Part shown: positions 1-9,953 of the stretch, one piece after another
Numbering within the stretch: the first letter of the stretch is position 1
How the letters are laid out: every line of letters begins with the position of its first letter
Assembly: GCA_023515795.1 (NCBI GenBank)
Contig: JALGPX010000016.1
Span: 65,981-108,840 of the forward strand
Length of the DNA stretch: 42,860 nucleotides
Direction: 5' to 3'
Source of the DNA: Amoeboaphelidium occidentale
Lineage: Eukaryota; Aphelidiomycota; Aphelidea
Translations under genes and position numbers: made by a program
Notes under the pieces: model-generated
What the model was told of the DNA's origin: nothing
What the model saw: only the letters and a program-made list of their open reading frames with translations
The model's database searches: none

Positions 1-45
1 TAATTGTTTGAGAACTATAGGCAAGTTTGTACACTGGGCTTAAAA

Positions 46-216
46 TCAAGACGGCATAGATGTAATCAAATGGTGATTTAGAATTATGATCTTGCGTAGT
101 TTCTTTTTTGATACCTCATTTTCTTCGAAGCCAACACCTCGTGAACCTTCATTATACTCTAAAGCGTGCCACAATTTCGATTTATTCCCAAATTCTTCGA
201 CCTCGAAACAATCTTC
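46..216 (-). other. possible terminal exon of an unidentified minus-strand gene
   Basis: On the minus strand a 57-codon open frame runs from just after a good 3' splice-site-like sequence (TTTTTCAG at about 217-224) to a TGA at 46-48. The translation is rich in Glu and Lys and looks protein-like, but it contains no early ATG. An in-frame TGA lies just upstream of the acceptor, so it could only be coding as a spliced last exon. The problem is that an upstream exon would have to overlap the start of the kinase-like gene at 281. It may be a relict exon or chance. I do not recognise the peptide. The rest of bases 1-280 shows nothing else. Confidence 0.25.
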
Positions 217-280
217 CTGAAAAATGTTATAAATAAGTCAGCGAATCAACGATTGTTGTGCAAACAATAGCTTTACAGTT

Positions 281-2446
281 GTGAATATGATGTTGATATA
301 CTTGATACAAGTACTAAACTTGGTGTCTATGGCTTATGGAGCGTCGACAGATTCTGGACCGACTACGTCTGCAATTCAAACTCCGAATGATGAGAATTCA
401 AACAATCTGTCTGGGACTTTACAATACGTCGTAATTGGATTAGCTATCGTTTTCGCTTTACTCTTATTTGCTTGCTTCTTTATGGTCTACAAAAGGCGCA
501 GGAATGAGAGGGAATTCCTTAATTCAGATCTCAAGATAGACGGAAGCAAGAATATATCGGGTTCAAACATCTTGTTAGAACACATGAACCAAATCAACTA
601 CGACTCTGATATTGGAGCACAGGGTGCTAGAAAGACAGAGGTTATTAGAACAGGTACAGCTGATAGTAATGCACCTCTACTACGCGGAACTACAGGCACT
701 TCTGACGGAGGTGTTAATCCATCACGAGGAGACACGAGAGAGTTACCACAGAATTATCCACCCACGGAAAACATTAAACAGCTCTCAAGCCTTGCGGAGA
801 CATCTGAATTTCCGCCTGATAGTGTTGTTAGAAGCACCAATAATCAAACTACAGAGCCCGTTGATACTTCAAACATCAAGAGTACTAATCCTGTAATCAA
901 TGGAAGTCAGACTGGCCTACTTTCAGGAGGTGATAGTAATGTCAGGAGTCCACCATCAAACTTGAGCCCAGAACAGAGTACAGTTCCTCCATCTGTTGGA
1001 CACAATACGGTTGCAACTGGCTTCGGTAGTCCTTTGGTTCCTATTGCCGAGAGAACTGAAGAAGGTCAAAACAGCGACATGGGTTACTCAAATATGGCAA
1101 GTAGTGACGCATTAGCTAGTGGATACACTGGAACAAGCCCTCAATTCCAATCAAACATCAACCCAGACGCAACGTCTACACAGTTTGTTGATATGCTTGG
1201 AAGAAGACAAAGTAAACAACAGGGAGGAAACAGAGATAATAATGGAAACCAATTTTTTGAAGCAAGCCCTCTAAGGAGAGGAAGCGCCGCTCCTAATGTT
1301 AATCCTAATCTTCCTCCAAAAGCAAACTACGCTACTTTGACAGAAATTCACGGAACATTGGTTGCTTACGACCAAGCTGTTGTACCTATTGCGTTCGATT
1401 ATTCGATTCCTCTCTATTTACAATGCGAAGAGCATGATGTGGCGTTACAGACTTCTATTTGGGAAGATGCTAGTGCGAAAATGTATGCTGCTGCTTATGG
1501 TTCTCCAGACTTTTTAGAATTAGCTCAAGGTCTGTCGAAATTCTTGGTTAAGAATCTTAAGGATGATGTGGTTTCGGAAAAGATGTTTTACAAAGAAGTG
1601 GTTTTGACAAACAATTTGCTCAAGCATCCGAACTTCATCAAGATTATTGCATACACAGCAAGGCCGAAAATGATCGTCTATCCATTCTACGACAACGGAA
1701 CTCTAAAAGCTGTTTACTTGGACAAAACAAGATTTCCTTCTATATATTGGAATTCTGCTTTTATCGGCGCGTTTTTCTATGATATTGCTAACGGTCTTCA
1801 AACTCTTCATGATCACGGAGTCAGCCACAACGATTTAAGAGTAAGTTTTCCGATAATTAGAGATGAATTAATTTGTAGCCCTCTAATGTTTATGTTGATA
1901 TACATCCTGATGGTAACAGGCTTATGGCCGTAATTGGAGAGCTTGGATGTACAACAATGGCGGATAATCACCACGAAAACAATCTCTCGGTCAGATTTAT
2001 GATCAAAAAAGGTCTTCCGATTACTTACATGCCACCAGAAGTTGTTTATTCAGTTAGAAATAAGCTTCCTTTGTTTATAGACAGTTACAATCTCCACACT
2101 TGGGTAAGTTTATTTTTTATGATGGCTAACCGTTCAGGACTCCTTCTCTTTTGGGATATCTCTCTTTGAAGTGATGGTAAGAAATCGAGCATATGGGGAT
2201 ATGAACAGAGCGGCCATAGAAATCGCAGTGAGCGAAGGAGTCAGGCCAGCTTTCCCATCAGTTTTCAAAACAGATCAGGCTTTGATGTCGGAGTTTGAGC
2301 ATCTTAGAAGTATCATTACAGCATGTTGGTCCGTAGATGCATTTGACCGTCCTTCTATGTCTACTCTTGTGAAAGAGCTACAATATTACAATGATCTTCA
2401 CTACGCTGAACCAACAGAAAGTCAAGCAGCCGAGCTGGATGGATAA
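281..2446 (+). CDS. type I membrane protein with a divergent kinase-like domain (probable pseudokinase)
   Basis: Exons 281-1840, 1879-2103 and 2138-2446 join in frame to give 697 aa; the introns are 38 and 34 nt with GTAAGT donors and TAG/CAG acceptors. Seen: a signal-peptide-like N-terminus (residues 1-20), a short Ser/Thr-rich outer segment, one membrane segment (about 47-70) followed by KRRR, a long Ser/Asn-rich linker to about 340, then a kinase-like fold. The catalytic loop reads HNDLRPSN (516-523), so the catalytic Asp and the Asn are kept, with Arg for Lys. The DFG position reads ELG (541-543), the APE position reads PPE, and the F-helix region has DSFSFG. No clear glycine-rich loop is visible. 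Family knowledge: single-pass kinase-like receptors are uncommon in Dikarya. Inference: a surface receptor-like pseudokinase or a weakly active kinase; the ligand is unknown. It converges on the ZC2HC1 gene with an 11-bp gap. Confidence 0.8.
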
Positions 2447-2457
2447 GTAAAGCGAAT

Positions 2458-3663
2458 TTATTTAACAGGGTCAGCTTTAGCTGCTCTTATGGCAACAATA
2501 AACTCCTCATGCTGTTTACGCCAGTCTTTCTTTTTCGGGGCTGCTTTACTGGCCGCTGGTTGCTTTTTTGTAGAAGTCTTTGAGGGCGATAGAGTGTTAT
2601 CGTCATTAGGAACCATTCTAAAGTGAGCACCATCCAAAACTGGTCTCTTCTTCTTTCCTTTCGATTCGTTATCCTGACAAACTTTTTGGTGCTTTTCTAA
2701 CCTGTCACTAGCGAATGTTCGCTCGCAATGTTCACAACGAACACATCCATCAGGAGTAGGTGATCGCTTCTTCTTCGGTTCCTCCACAACCTCTTCACGT
2801 GGAGCCATCACAGCTGCAGGCTTTTTAGTTGATGTTGTCTTCGCTTTAGGTTTGGGAGAAGGTTTTGAAGCAGTTTCAACCGCTGGAACTTTTGCCGTTG
2901 CAATCGGTGGAATAACAGGTTTAGGTGTGTTTGGTTTACGAGCAGTTGTTGATTTTACCAAACTACTCCAGTCTTCTTTCTCAAGTTCAGAGATAACGTC
3001 TACTTTCTGTTCATTAAGATACCACTGTGAGCTGGCTTCAATCTCTGTTTCGCTTGGTGTTGAAAGATCGCTAGCTTCTTGATCATATGTTGAACGCCGT
3101 GACAATCCCGGAGATAACGGCGACAATTCAGGTTTCTTTGAGGGATTATTCATGATTTTCGGTTTACTTTTACCAACAACGTGTAATGCCTTCTTTGCTG
3201 TCGGAAACTCAACAGGTGCTGCAGCTTTCTGTTCTTGTACCATATCTTTATACTTTTGAACAATAGAGATCTTTTCACCAGAACTAGCACTTCTCTTAGC
3301 ATCTTCGAAGAATGCACGCAGTTTACCAGGTGATCTGACTCTGTCTATAACAGGACCATCTGCTGAACTTGGATGTTTCCTAATGGATGGTGGTGACATG
3401 AATGATTCTTCTGAGTAGATATTCTTTTCGCTATGTGGCGCCATAATCGACGCATTAATGCTGCTGTAATCGTTTGATACTCTTCGTTCCTGTATTGGAG
3501 AAGTTGGACTGGACTTGATATCATAAGTTCCATAGACTGGTGCAGATGCTAAACTTTGATTGTGCCCAGGTAGTGGAGCGAGACGAGTCTGTATAGGCTG
3601 AAGCTTATTCCCAGATGCTAAGCGAGGTAGTCGCGTTGGGACCTTTGAAGTCTTCTGTGGCAT
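2458..3663 (-). CDS. ZC2HC1: ZC2HC1-type C2HC zinc-finger protein
   Basis: Single-exon protein of 401 aa, ATG at 3661-3663. It is mostly low complexity (Lys/Pro/Ser/Ala-rich, probably disordered), with one clear C2HC finger near residue 310. The finger spacing is C-x2-C-x12-H-x3-C (core CEHCERTF, then HQKVC), followed by a basic KKKRPVLD segment as seen after fingers of the FAM164/ZC2HC1 family. That family is poorly understood. The long basic Ser/Pro-rich N-terminus could bind cytoskeleton or nucleic acid, but that is a guess. The gene is divergent from the dehydrogenase gene across 168 bp and convergent with the kinase-like gene, so the two 3' UTRs must overlap. Confidence 0.75.
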   Translation of the reverse strand: MPQKTSKVPTRLPRLASGNKLQPIQTRLAPLPGHNQSLASAPVYGTYDIKSSPTSPIQERRVSNDYSSINASIMAPHSEKNIYSEESFMSPPSIRKHPSSADGPVIDRVRSPGKLRAFFEDAKRSASSGEKISIVQKYKDMVQEQKAAAPVEFPTAKKALHVVGKSKPKIMNNPSKKPELSPLSPGLSRRSTYDQEASDLSTPSETEIEASSQWYLNEQKVDVISELEKEDWSSLVKSTTARKPNTPKPVIPPIATAKVPAVETASKPSPKPKAKTTSTKKPAAVMAPREEVVEEPKKKRSPTPDGCVRCEHCERTFASDRLEKHQKVCQDNESKGKKKRPVLDGAHFRMVPNDDNTLSPSKTSTKKQPAASKAAPKKKDWRKQHEEFIVAIRAAKADPVK

Positions 3664-3831
3664 AGTTGAAACAGAAGGAATCTGATGACTCTAAAGAATT
3701 GATCATTGATCCAATCCGCAGTAAGATCATGGAATTCCTTGCATGGCGAAATTAAGCAAGTTAAGAAGTGTTTACTCGTCCTCGCTTTAGTTTGGTCTAA
3801 CAGAATCTTTGAAAACACTTTCAATTGCGAC

Positions 3832-4701
3832 ATGACCAAACAGATCGTTTTAACGGGAGCAACTTCAGGTATTGGCAGCGCAACAGCAAAGCTTTTTGCA
3901 TCAAACGGATTTAAATTGATATTGACAGGAAGGACCTTGGAAAAGGCTAAAGAGGTTAAGAAGGATGTTAAAGCTGAAAAGGGTCTTACGTCATTGGCTC
4001 TTGATCTTAGTGATATCGGTTCAGTTAAAGCAGCTGCTGATTATTCATCGCAGTTATTGAAAACATCGAAAGCAGCAGTTATTGTTCATAATGCTGGGGC
4101 CTTGTTAAAGAAACGTTTGGTAACGAAGGATGGATTTGAGCAATCGTTACAGGTCAATTTTTTGTCACCTGTATTGTTTTCTGCCCTGGTCATGAAGTCT
4201 CTGCCATCTTGTCACTTCCGTCACGTATTTGTCAGTGCGGGTGTGTACCGCAGTGCGAAAGTTCAATGGGACGATTTGCAGTTTGAGAAGGGCGTTTTCA
4301 ATGGATGGGCTTCATACTGCCAAGCAAAAAAGCTTCAAGTCTTACTTTCTCGCTTTCTTATTGATCAACAGAATAAGCAGTCGTTAGCTGAATTACTAGG
4401 AGTATCCAAGCTGAACTTTGAAACTGCTTGTCTTGATCCTGGATGGATTAAAACCAATTTGGTCCGCCCAGAACATGGTTGGAATGATAAGGACTATGAA
4501 AAGATGATGGGCGGCGCAAAGACTACAGAAGAAGAGGCTGCCAGAACAATTTCATACGCTGCTATTAGTGATCAAGTTCGTGATGGTGATTTTGTTGCAA
4601 AGGAAAAAGTCCAACGAATTCATAATTCAGTCGATGTCAAAGAAGACCGAGAAAAACTGTGGTCTTACACGAAAGAATTCTTGAACAAATACATCAGCTA
4701 A
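3832..4701 (+). CDS. short-chain dehydrogenase/reductase (retinol dehydrogenase-like)
   Basis: The frame is open for 42 codons upstream, but its first ATG is at 3832, giving 289 aa, the usual SDR length. Seen: nucleotide-binding motif TGATSGIG at the N-terminus, HNAG in place of NNAG, a Ser in the FVSAG strand and the catalytic YCQAK (YxxxK). A C-terminal region with DPGWIKTNL matches the substrate-side loop of the classical SDR fold. Family knowledge: NAD(P)-dependent oxidation or reduction of alcohols, ketones or lipids; the closest general resemblance is to the retinol dehydrogenase/WW-oxidoreductase group. The substrate cannot be told from sequence. There is no signal peptide or obvious membrane anchor. 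It ends 18 bp from the convergent OTU-like gene. Confidence 0.9.
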   Translation: MTKQIVLTGATSGIGSATAKLFASNGFKLILTGRTLEKAKEVKKDVKAEKGLTSLALDLSDIGSVKAAADYSSQLLKTSKAAVIVHNAGALLKKRLVTKDGFEQSLQVNFLSPVLFSALVMKSLPSCHFRHVFVSAGVYRSAKVQWDDLQFEKGVFNGWASYCQAKKLQVLLSRFLIDQQNKQSLAELLGVSKLNFETACLDPGWIKTNLVRPEHGWNDKDYEKMMGGAKTTEEEAARTISYAAISDQVRDGDFVAKEKVQRIHNSVDVKEDREKLWSYTKEFLNKYIS

Positions 4702-4719
4702 ATAAAGTGCATGATCTTA

Positions 4720-6398
4720 TTATATTCCAATACGTAAAACGCCACTGATTCTAAGCAATGCTAATATCATAAGAACCACAGCTCCGAGGCCAATTGAAGC
4801 CAGAACGATTGTACATCTTTGTCTTGGAGTAAGGAAAGGAGGTGGTTGTACTTCAACTATTCTTCTTCTCTCTAGTACGCTAGGACTGATATCAACTGGC
4901 TGAAGATATGGTGGATCTTTCACTGCTCTGGCGGCTGTCATAACATATCTAAAGAAAGGCTTCTCCTCTTCTCTCTCGACTGTAGCCATACACACCTCCT
5001 GATTTCTTGGGTAAGCAACTATTGGAGCATAGTATCCTTTTGGGCCTGATCTTCGCAATACAACCTTCTTTGGTCCTCTGGCTTTTCGCTGTCCCGTGAA
5101 TACAAACAGTAACGGTTTGTTGAGTCTTTGTATATGAGCTGCTGGGACTTGATTCCTTCCATTCTGACCTTGAGCCATTTGCTGCTGCATGTATAATTGC
5201 CGATTCTGTAATGCTTGAGGCGGAAGTTCAGGCGGAACATCGCAGAGTACAATATCTACATTGAAGTATGTCGCAAAGTAATCAAGCTCTGCTTCACCGC
5301 CTGGCAAACCATCTTTAACTCCAATTAAATCAGCATATTCAGTTGCAAGCGCCAAAATATCTGGATTATTGAATCTGGTTGCATTCTGCAAGGTCGTAGC
5401 ACGAAGCAAGTTTCTCATAACCAACGCTGGATCAGTTACATCCTTTCGCAGCAAGAGATACCTAATAATTTAGCAATAAAAATTAGAATTCTTTACCCCA
5501 ACGAGAAAAACATACTATCGCTATTCTTTGGTCCGGTGCTGATAACACGAAAAGGACCTCTGGAACCACTAGGAAGAAATGTTGCAGAACTTAAACTCTT
5601 TACAAGAGGTGAATTGATAATCGCTTCTGAAACTCTGCGAATTGCATCTCCTACACCAGTATCTACACGTAATGATGCTCCAAATTTTGCTTTCTTTTGT
5701 TTAAAAGCTTGACCCTTTTCCTCATCATCTGCATCCTTTTCTAGAGGATGGGCAAGGACGGATTTTCTTTTAGATTCTGGTGATAGAATTTTCGGTACAT
5801 CTCCTGCGTCCTTGCTGCGTTTCCTTGGTGGGCCAGCTGTTCCAACTTCAACACCACTACCACCGTAGGAAATTTCTTGCTTAGAAGATTTAAGAACACT
5901 GTTTCGAGGCCCAGACAAAAGCGAGTCTTCTGCTTCATCGCCTCCGCTAGGCTCTTTAATCATGGGCCTTTCGTCGTATGTTTGCTCTCTATCGTCCTGG
6001 AGCACAGGAGACATCAGAACATCTTCCGATACTTCCATGGAGCTTAGATCTAATCTACCCAAGCCGCCTTTACCAGAAGCCAAAGCTGGAACTTTATGTG
6101 ACAGTTTAGCGAACACAACATCATTATGTTCCAAGCCCATATCAGCAAGGCTTCTCGATGGGAACACTTGTAACATAGGCCCCTCATGTGACCCTAATTG
6201 TAATTCTAGAACGTAGATCTCATTGTTGCTCTTGGGATCTGCAGTGCTTGGAACAACCTTGTTTAAAATGGCATTGAACAGCTCAACGGAAGTGACAGCA
6301 GTAAAGTCCATATCATCCAAGGGCACTTCCTTTCCATTCTCTATTACTGTAATTTTCTTCAAATTAGTTCATGATCACAAGTCTGATACAAATACCAT
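4720..6398 (-). CDS. UBX/OTU (YOD1-like) protein lacking catalytic residues, with C-terminal membrane anchor
   Basis: Reading from high to low coordinates, the exons are 6398-6396 (ATG alone), 6356-5497 and 5461-4720, giving 534 aa with introns of 39 and 35 nt. Without the split ATG the main frame has no ATG before codon 18, so the 3-nt first exon is my preferred start. Seen: a ubiquitin-fold-like N-terminus (about 1-90), a low-complexity middle, and a C-terminal region with the order of motifs of OTU1/YOD1: a strand with RVIS, the active-site helix, a YADLIG...GGEAEL segment equal to the EYxxWI...WGGxxEL box, then a final strand. The active-site Cys position holds Ser (DSMFF, about 282) and the final His position holds Tyr (KGYYAP, about 430). 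A hydrophobic segment (about 504-526) forms a tail anchor. Inference: a pseudo-deubiquitinase at a membrane, perhaps the ER; the family call rests on by-eye alignment. Confidence 0.65.
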
Positions 6399-6521
6399 GA
6401 TGATAACGGTGAAGCAAAGTTCCTAATTGAATCGGTCCTGTTTGCACGCTCAAGATAAGAAACATAAACTCAGGGCGCCAAGACAAGATCATCGAGCGTG
6501 ATATGATTATTCACGATTAAG

Positions 6522-9152
6522 ATGTTTCAGAGTTTGAGTGCTTCACCGTTTTGTTTTATCGGATTGTGTATGGATCCACCAACGGTTCAAGTTTATTGGT
6601 TCAAAGCTCTAAACAACCCCCGTGTGCCTCAAACACCCCAGGGAAGGGCAGTTGCATCTGAATTAAATAAGAAGAATGAAAGCAAAGACACATGCAACCA
6701 AGAGGAACCAGGGCAAGATCAAGATCAACTCAAAATTATTACTGATAAACAGAACGCTTCGAAGACTCCGACGCAATGGGCACCATTCTCAATTGAAGAA
6801 TCCAATGAGCTAGAAGAGGCATATCAGCGTTGGTGCAAAGGAAACTCTAAAAAATCGAAATCATTGACAATACCGTTTGCTTCGGAATGGAAAGCATCGT
6901 CGCAGTCGGAAGAGAACTTATTCAAAATTGTCATTGGCGAGCATTTCCTGTTCGAAGTTGATATTGAGAAGCGTTTAATGTATCCGATTTATTGGGATGG
7001 TCCGGCGTTTGCTGTAACAAGATCTATTTGGTTCACGCTCGATTCAACTGGGAAGTACACACCTGTTGATGAAAATCTGAGCGGTCAATTGGAGGATGGT
7101 TATATGAAGTTTCAGCCATGGAAGCATTTCAGTGAAGGCGAAGAACAGTTTGCTCAGACTATTCCGTCTCCCAGCACAGCAGGCGCGAATGTACAATCGC
7201 CTGAAACATTTAAATGGGCTTTATTTGGTCCTTATTCAAACAGCTACATTTTGTATACCGGTCACCATTCTGCTTGGTTGATGAGTGATACTATTACGGC
7301 AAAAGTTACACAGGCTATCTATAGCAGATTTAGTTATGGAGGAAATCTTGGTGGTGCCAAACTTTTGAGAGGCTATGAGAATGTTGAAAAATTGCTGGCC
7401 GCCAGAAAAGTTACAAAAAAATCTGTTAGTGCAAGCTCTTCCTTGACTGCAACCCCAGTAGCCGTGGCGGCAACAGTTACAACACCAACTCCAGTTGAAG
7501 CCGAAGAGTCAACCGTAGAAGAGCCATCATGGAGTGACAAGAAGTCTAATATCAAGCATTTGGTTCTAGCAACTCATGGAATGGGTCAAAAGCTTGGGGA
7601 AAGGATGACGATAGTTAACTTTGTTGAAGATATCAACAATCTGAGGAAAACAGTACATGACGTTTTCGACAATTATTACATTCCATCCAAAAAGACAGAT
7701 CATCCGGATGCTACCAAATACATTAAAGGGAATCCAGGTGTCATGATTATTCCTGTTGAATGGCGAAAAAGATTGAACTTTGAAAAGATTGAAAAACAAT
7801 TGCAAGAGTTGACACTTGACGCTGATTCTTCATTGCCGAGTTTGAAAGACATAACTTTGGAAACTGTTCCGACACTGCGTGATATTATTTCTGATGTCCT
7901 TTTAGATGTTTTGCTTTACATGGAGCCGCACCACAGAACTGATATGATACATGCGACTGTTGATGAAATGAACAAAGTATATTCACTCTTCATTGCAAGA
8001 CATCCTAAATTTCTCCAGAATGGAGGTAAAGTTCATTTCTATGCTCATTCTCTGGGAACTTTGATTTGCATGGATATACTCTGCCATCATTCAAATGCAT
8101 ATTCTCGTTATTTGAACCCAAAACTGAGACCAGAAGATATGAGACGTGACGAAGATATGACTCCGATTGATTTGGGAGATTTTATGAATACTGCTCCGGA
8201 TTATCTACAGGCACTAGGAGTTTCAAACAGAATGTCAGCAGATACTGCATCGGTTCTATCTACATCTTTGGCAGCGGATACCCATCAGCAAAAGAACAAG
8301 GCTCAGAAACAACATCGACCTACATTGGATTTCCCAGTCGACAAGTTTTTCGCAGCAGGGAGTCCTATTTCTTTATTCTTGCGTTTAAAAGAAAAAAGGC
8401 TTGGTGTTCCACTCCAGAAATTCTTGCAGTACTATGAAGGGTGGTGGAAGAAGAAGAGAAAGCCAACTGCAAAACCAAGAACTGAAGAAGAGGAAGCACA
8501 ATACATTTTCAGAAAGGGAATGAAGTTTGTAATGCAAGTTGAAGAAAAAACTGGAGTCCTTCATCCAGATGTGAACGCAGTCTATCACATATTCCATCCT
8601 AATGATGTTATTGCTTACAGACTCGAACCATCAATATGCCGCGATTTCGCTAAACAGAAACCATATTTGATACCTCCTTGCACCAAAGCATCTATCACTA
8701 TGCCAAAGTTGCCAATTCCGAATCTTTCATTTACATGGGAAGAATTGTCGTCCAGAGCATCGGAAACATTCGTTCCAACTTGGGTCAAATCCTACGTTTC
8801 GTCAACATCTGCAGATCAAAAGGACAAGGCAGATGATTCTAAAGAATCTGGAGAAGAAACAGGAGAGGAGCACGAAATGACACAGTTTAATTCATCAGAA
8901 TCTTTAGATCAACTCGCTTCTGCTGATTCTCCCACCAGAAGTTTCATTGCATCAAAATCACATCCTCCTATTCCTAAATTTAAACCAGATGAAGCAATAG
9001 GTCTTTTAAATCCCCGCTTTCAAAGACTTGATTTTACATTACCAGAAAACATGTTGGAATTACATTACTACTCTGCATTGCAAGCACATTTTCTCTATTG
9101 GAAAGATGAGCAGAGTCTACTTTTCGTATTAAAAGAAATATTAAACAGTTAA
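6522..9152 (+). CDS. DDHD-domain intracellular phospholipase (PA-PLA1 type)
   Basis: Single-exon protein, 876 aa from ATG 6522 (a second possible start is ATG 6570). Seen: an N-terminal WWE-like region with FEVD and YPIYWDGP, a THGMG strand near residue 351, a lipase nucleophile motif AHSLG with Ser at about 510, and the DDHD region from LDFPVDKFFAAGSP (about 600) to FHPNDVIAYRLEP (about 690). The DDHD box supplies the metal-binding and catalytic Asp/His residues. Family knowledge: members (mammalian DDHD1/DDHD2/SEC23IP, yeast YOR022C) release fatty acid from phosphatidic acid or related lipids and act at ER/Golgi or mitochondria. The nucleophile elbow has Ala in place of the first Gly. Acidic low-complexity inserts lie before the C-terminal strand. 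The gene shares a 123-bp divergent promoter with the OTU-like gene. Confidence 0.9.
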   Translation: MFQSLSASPFCFIGLCMDPPTVQVYWFKALNNPRVPQTPQGRAVASELNKKNESKDTCNQEEPGQDQDQLKIITDKQNASKTPTQWAPFSIEESNELEEAYQRWCKGNSKKSKSLTIPFASEWKASSQSEENLFKIVIGEHFLFEVDIEKRLMYPIYWDGPAFAVTRSIWFTLDSTGKYTPVDENLSGQLEDGYMKFQPWKHFSEGEEQFAQTIPSPSTAGANVQSPETFKWALFGPYSNSYILYTGHHSAWLMSDTITAKVTQAIYSRFSYGGNLGGAKLLRGYENVEKLLAARKVTKKSVSASSSLTATPVAVAATVTTPTPVEAEESTVEEPSWSDKKSNIKHLVLATHGMGQKLGERMTIVNFVEDINNLRKTVHDVFDNYYIPSKKTDHPDATKYIKGNPGVMIIPVEWRKRLNFEKIEKQLQELTLDADSSLPSLKDITLETVPTLRDIISDVLLDVLLYMEPHHRTDMIHATVDEMNKVYSLFIARHPKFLQNGGKVHFYAHSLGTLICMDILCHHSNAYSRYLNPKLRPEDMRRDEDMTPIDLGDFMNTAPDYLQALGVSNRMSADTASVLSTSLAADTHQQKNKAQKQHRPTLDFPVDKFFAAGSPISLFLRLKEKRLGVPLQKFLQYYEGWWKKKRKPTAKPRTEEEEAQYIFRKGMKFVMQVEEKTGVLHPDVNAVYHIFHPNDVIAYRLEPSICRDFAKQKPYLIPPCTKASITMPKLPIPNLSFTWEELSSRASETFVPTWVKSYVSSTSADQKDKADDSKESGEETGEEHEMTQFNSSESLDQLASADSPTRSFIASKSHPPIPKFKPDEAIGLLNPRFQRLDFTLPENMLELHYYSALQAHFLYWKDEQSLLFVLKEILNS

Positions 9153-9349
9153 ATAAACGATTTATTCAGAATTGAAACTTGCTCATAGTTTCTGGAACTT
9201 TCCTTGCTTATTTAAGCGAGTCGGCAGAATACAGAAGTTTGACGTCGAAGCATGACGGCCCAGCCAATCAGAAATGCTCACCTGATCAAAAAGATGTTTG
9301 CAATCAAACTCGAATCTTTTTCCAAGATATCTTCACATCAAAAGACAAT

Positions 9350-9903
9350 ATGGAATCATCCACCAGCTGTAATCAATTATGCATCCAAAACTGTGGATTC
9401 TTTGGGAACTCAGCATTCAACGGAATGTGTAGCAAAGTAAGTCTGGCTTGTATTTCAGCGTCTAATCTCGCCTGTAGTGTTTCAAAGAGAATGAGAAAGT
9501 GAACGCACAGAAGCCCGTATCAGAGAGCTCTCTATCACCCACCGAAGTCAAAGACAAGACAGTCGCAGCAGCAGCACCTGTATCGCCACCATCATCGCAA
9601 ACGTCCACGTCAGACGTCACACCTGCAGCCGTTGCAGAAGCAGCAGCAGAATCACAAGACGACATGCCAAAGAAGAAGGAACAACTCAACAAGAACAGAT
9701 GCTTTATGTGCAATACAAAACTTACATTAGCTAAGCAAATAGCTGGAAAGTGCAGATGCGATTACATCTTCTGCGATGCCCACCGTACTCCAGCAAGACA
9801 CGAATGCACATATGATCACCAAGCCTTGAATAAGGGTCTACTTGAGAAGAGACTCGAGAAGGTTTCGTCTGGTAAAGGCGGCAGCTTTGTTAAGCTACAA
9901 TAG
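9350..9903 (+). CDS. A20/AN1 zinc-finger stress-associated protein
   Basis: Exons 9350-9436 and 9478-9903 (41-nt intron with branch-like TCTAATC) give 170 aa, the usual length of this family. The join reconstructs an A20 finger split by the intron: C11, C15, C27 and, in exon 2, C30, with the family hallmark NCGFFGN and CSKC. A Ala/Ser/Thr/Pro-rich linker follows. The C-terminal half is an AN1 finger beginning CFMCNTK, with the CRCDYIFCDAHR and HEC ligands. Family knowledge: A20/AN1 proteins (ZFAND5/6 in animals, SAPs in plants) bind ubiquitin chains and deliver substrates to the proteasome in stress. Nothing here gives a partner. Bases 9153-9349 hold the promoter and no gene. Confidence 0.92.
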
Positions 9904-9953
9904 ATATCGTTCATTTTGTCATAACTTGTTAAGGAGTGGATATCTCTATTGGA

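Noticed and set aside
1924-2446. Two extra short genes after the kinase-like frame
   Set aside because: They are exons 2 and 3 of the same gene; GT-AG introns of 38 and 34 nt join them in frame and complete the kinase-like fold.
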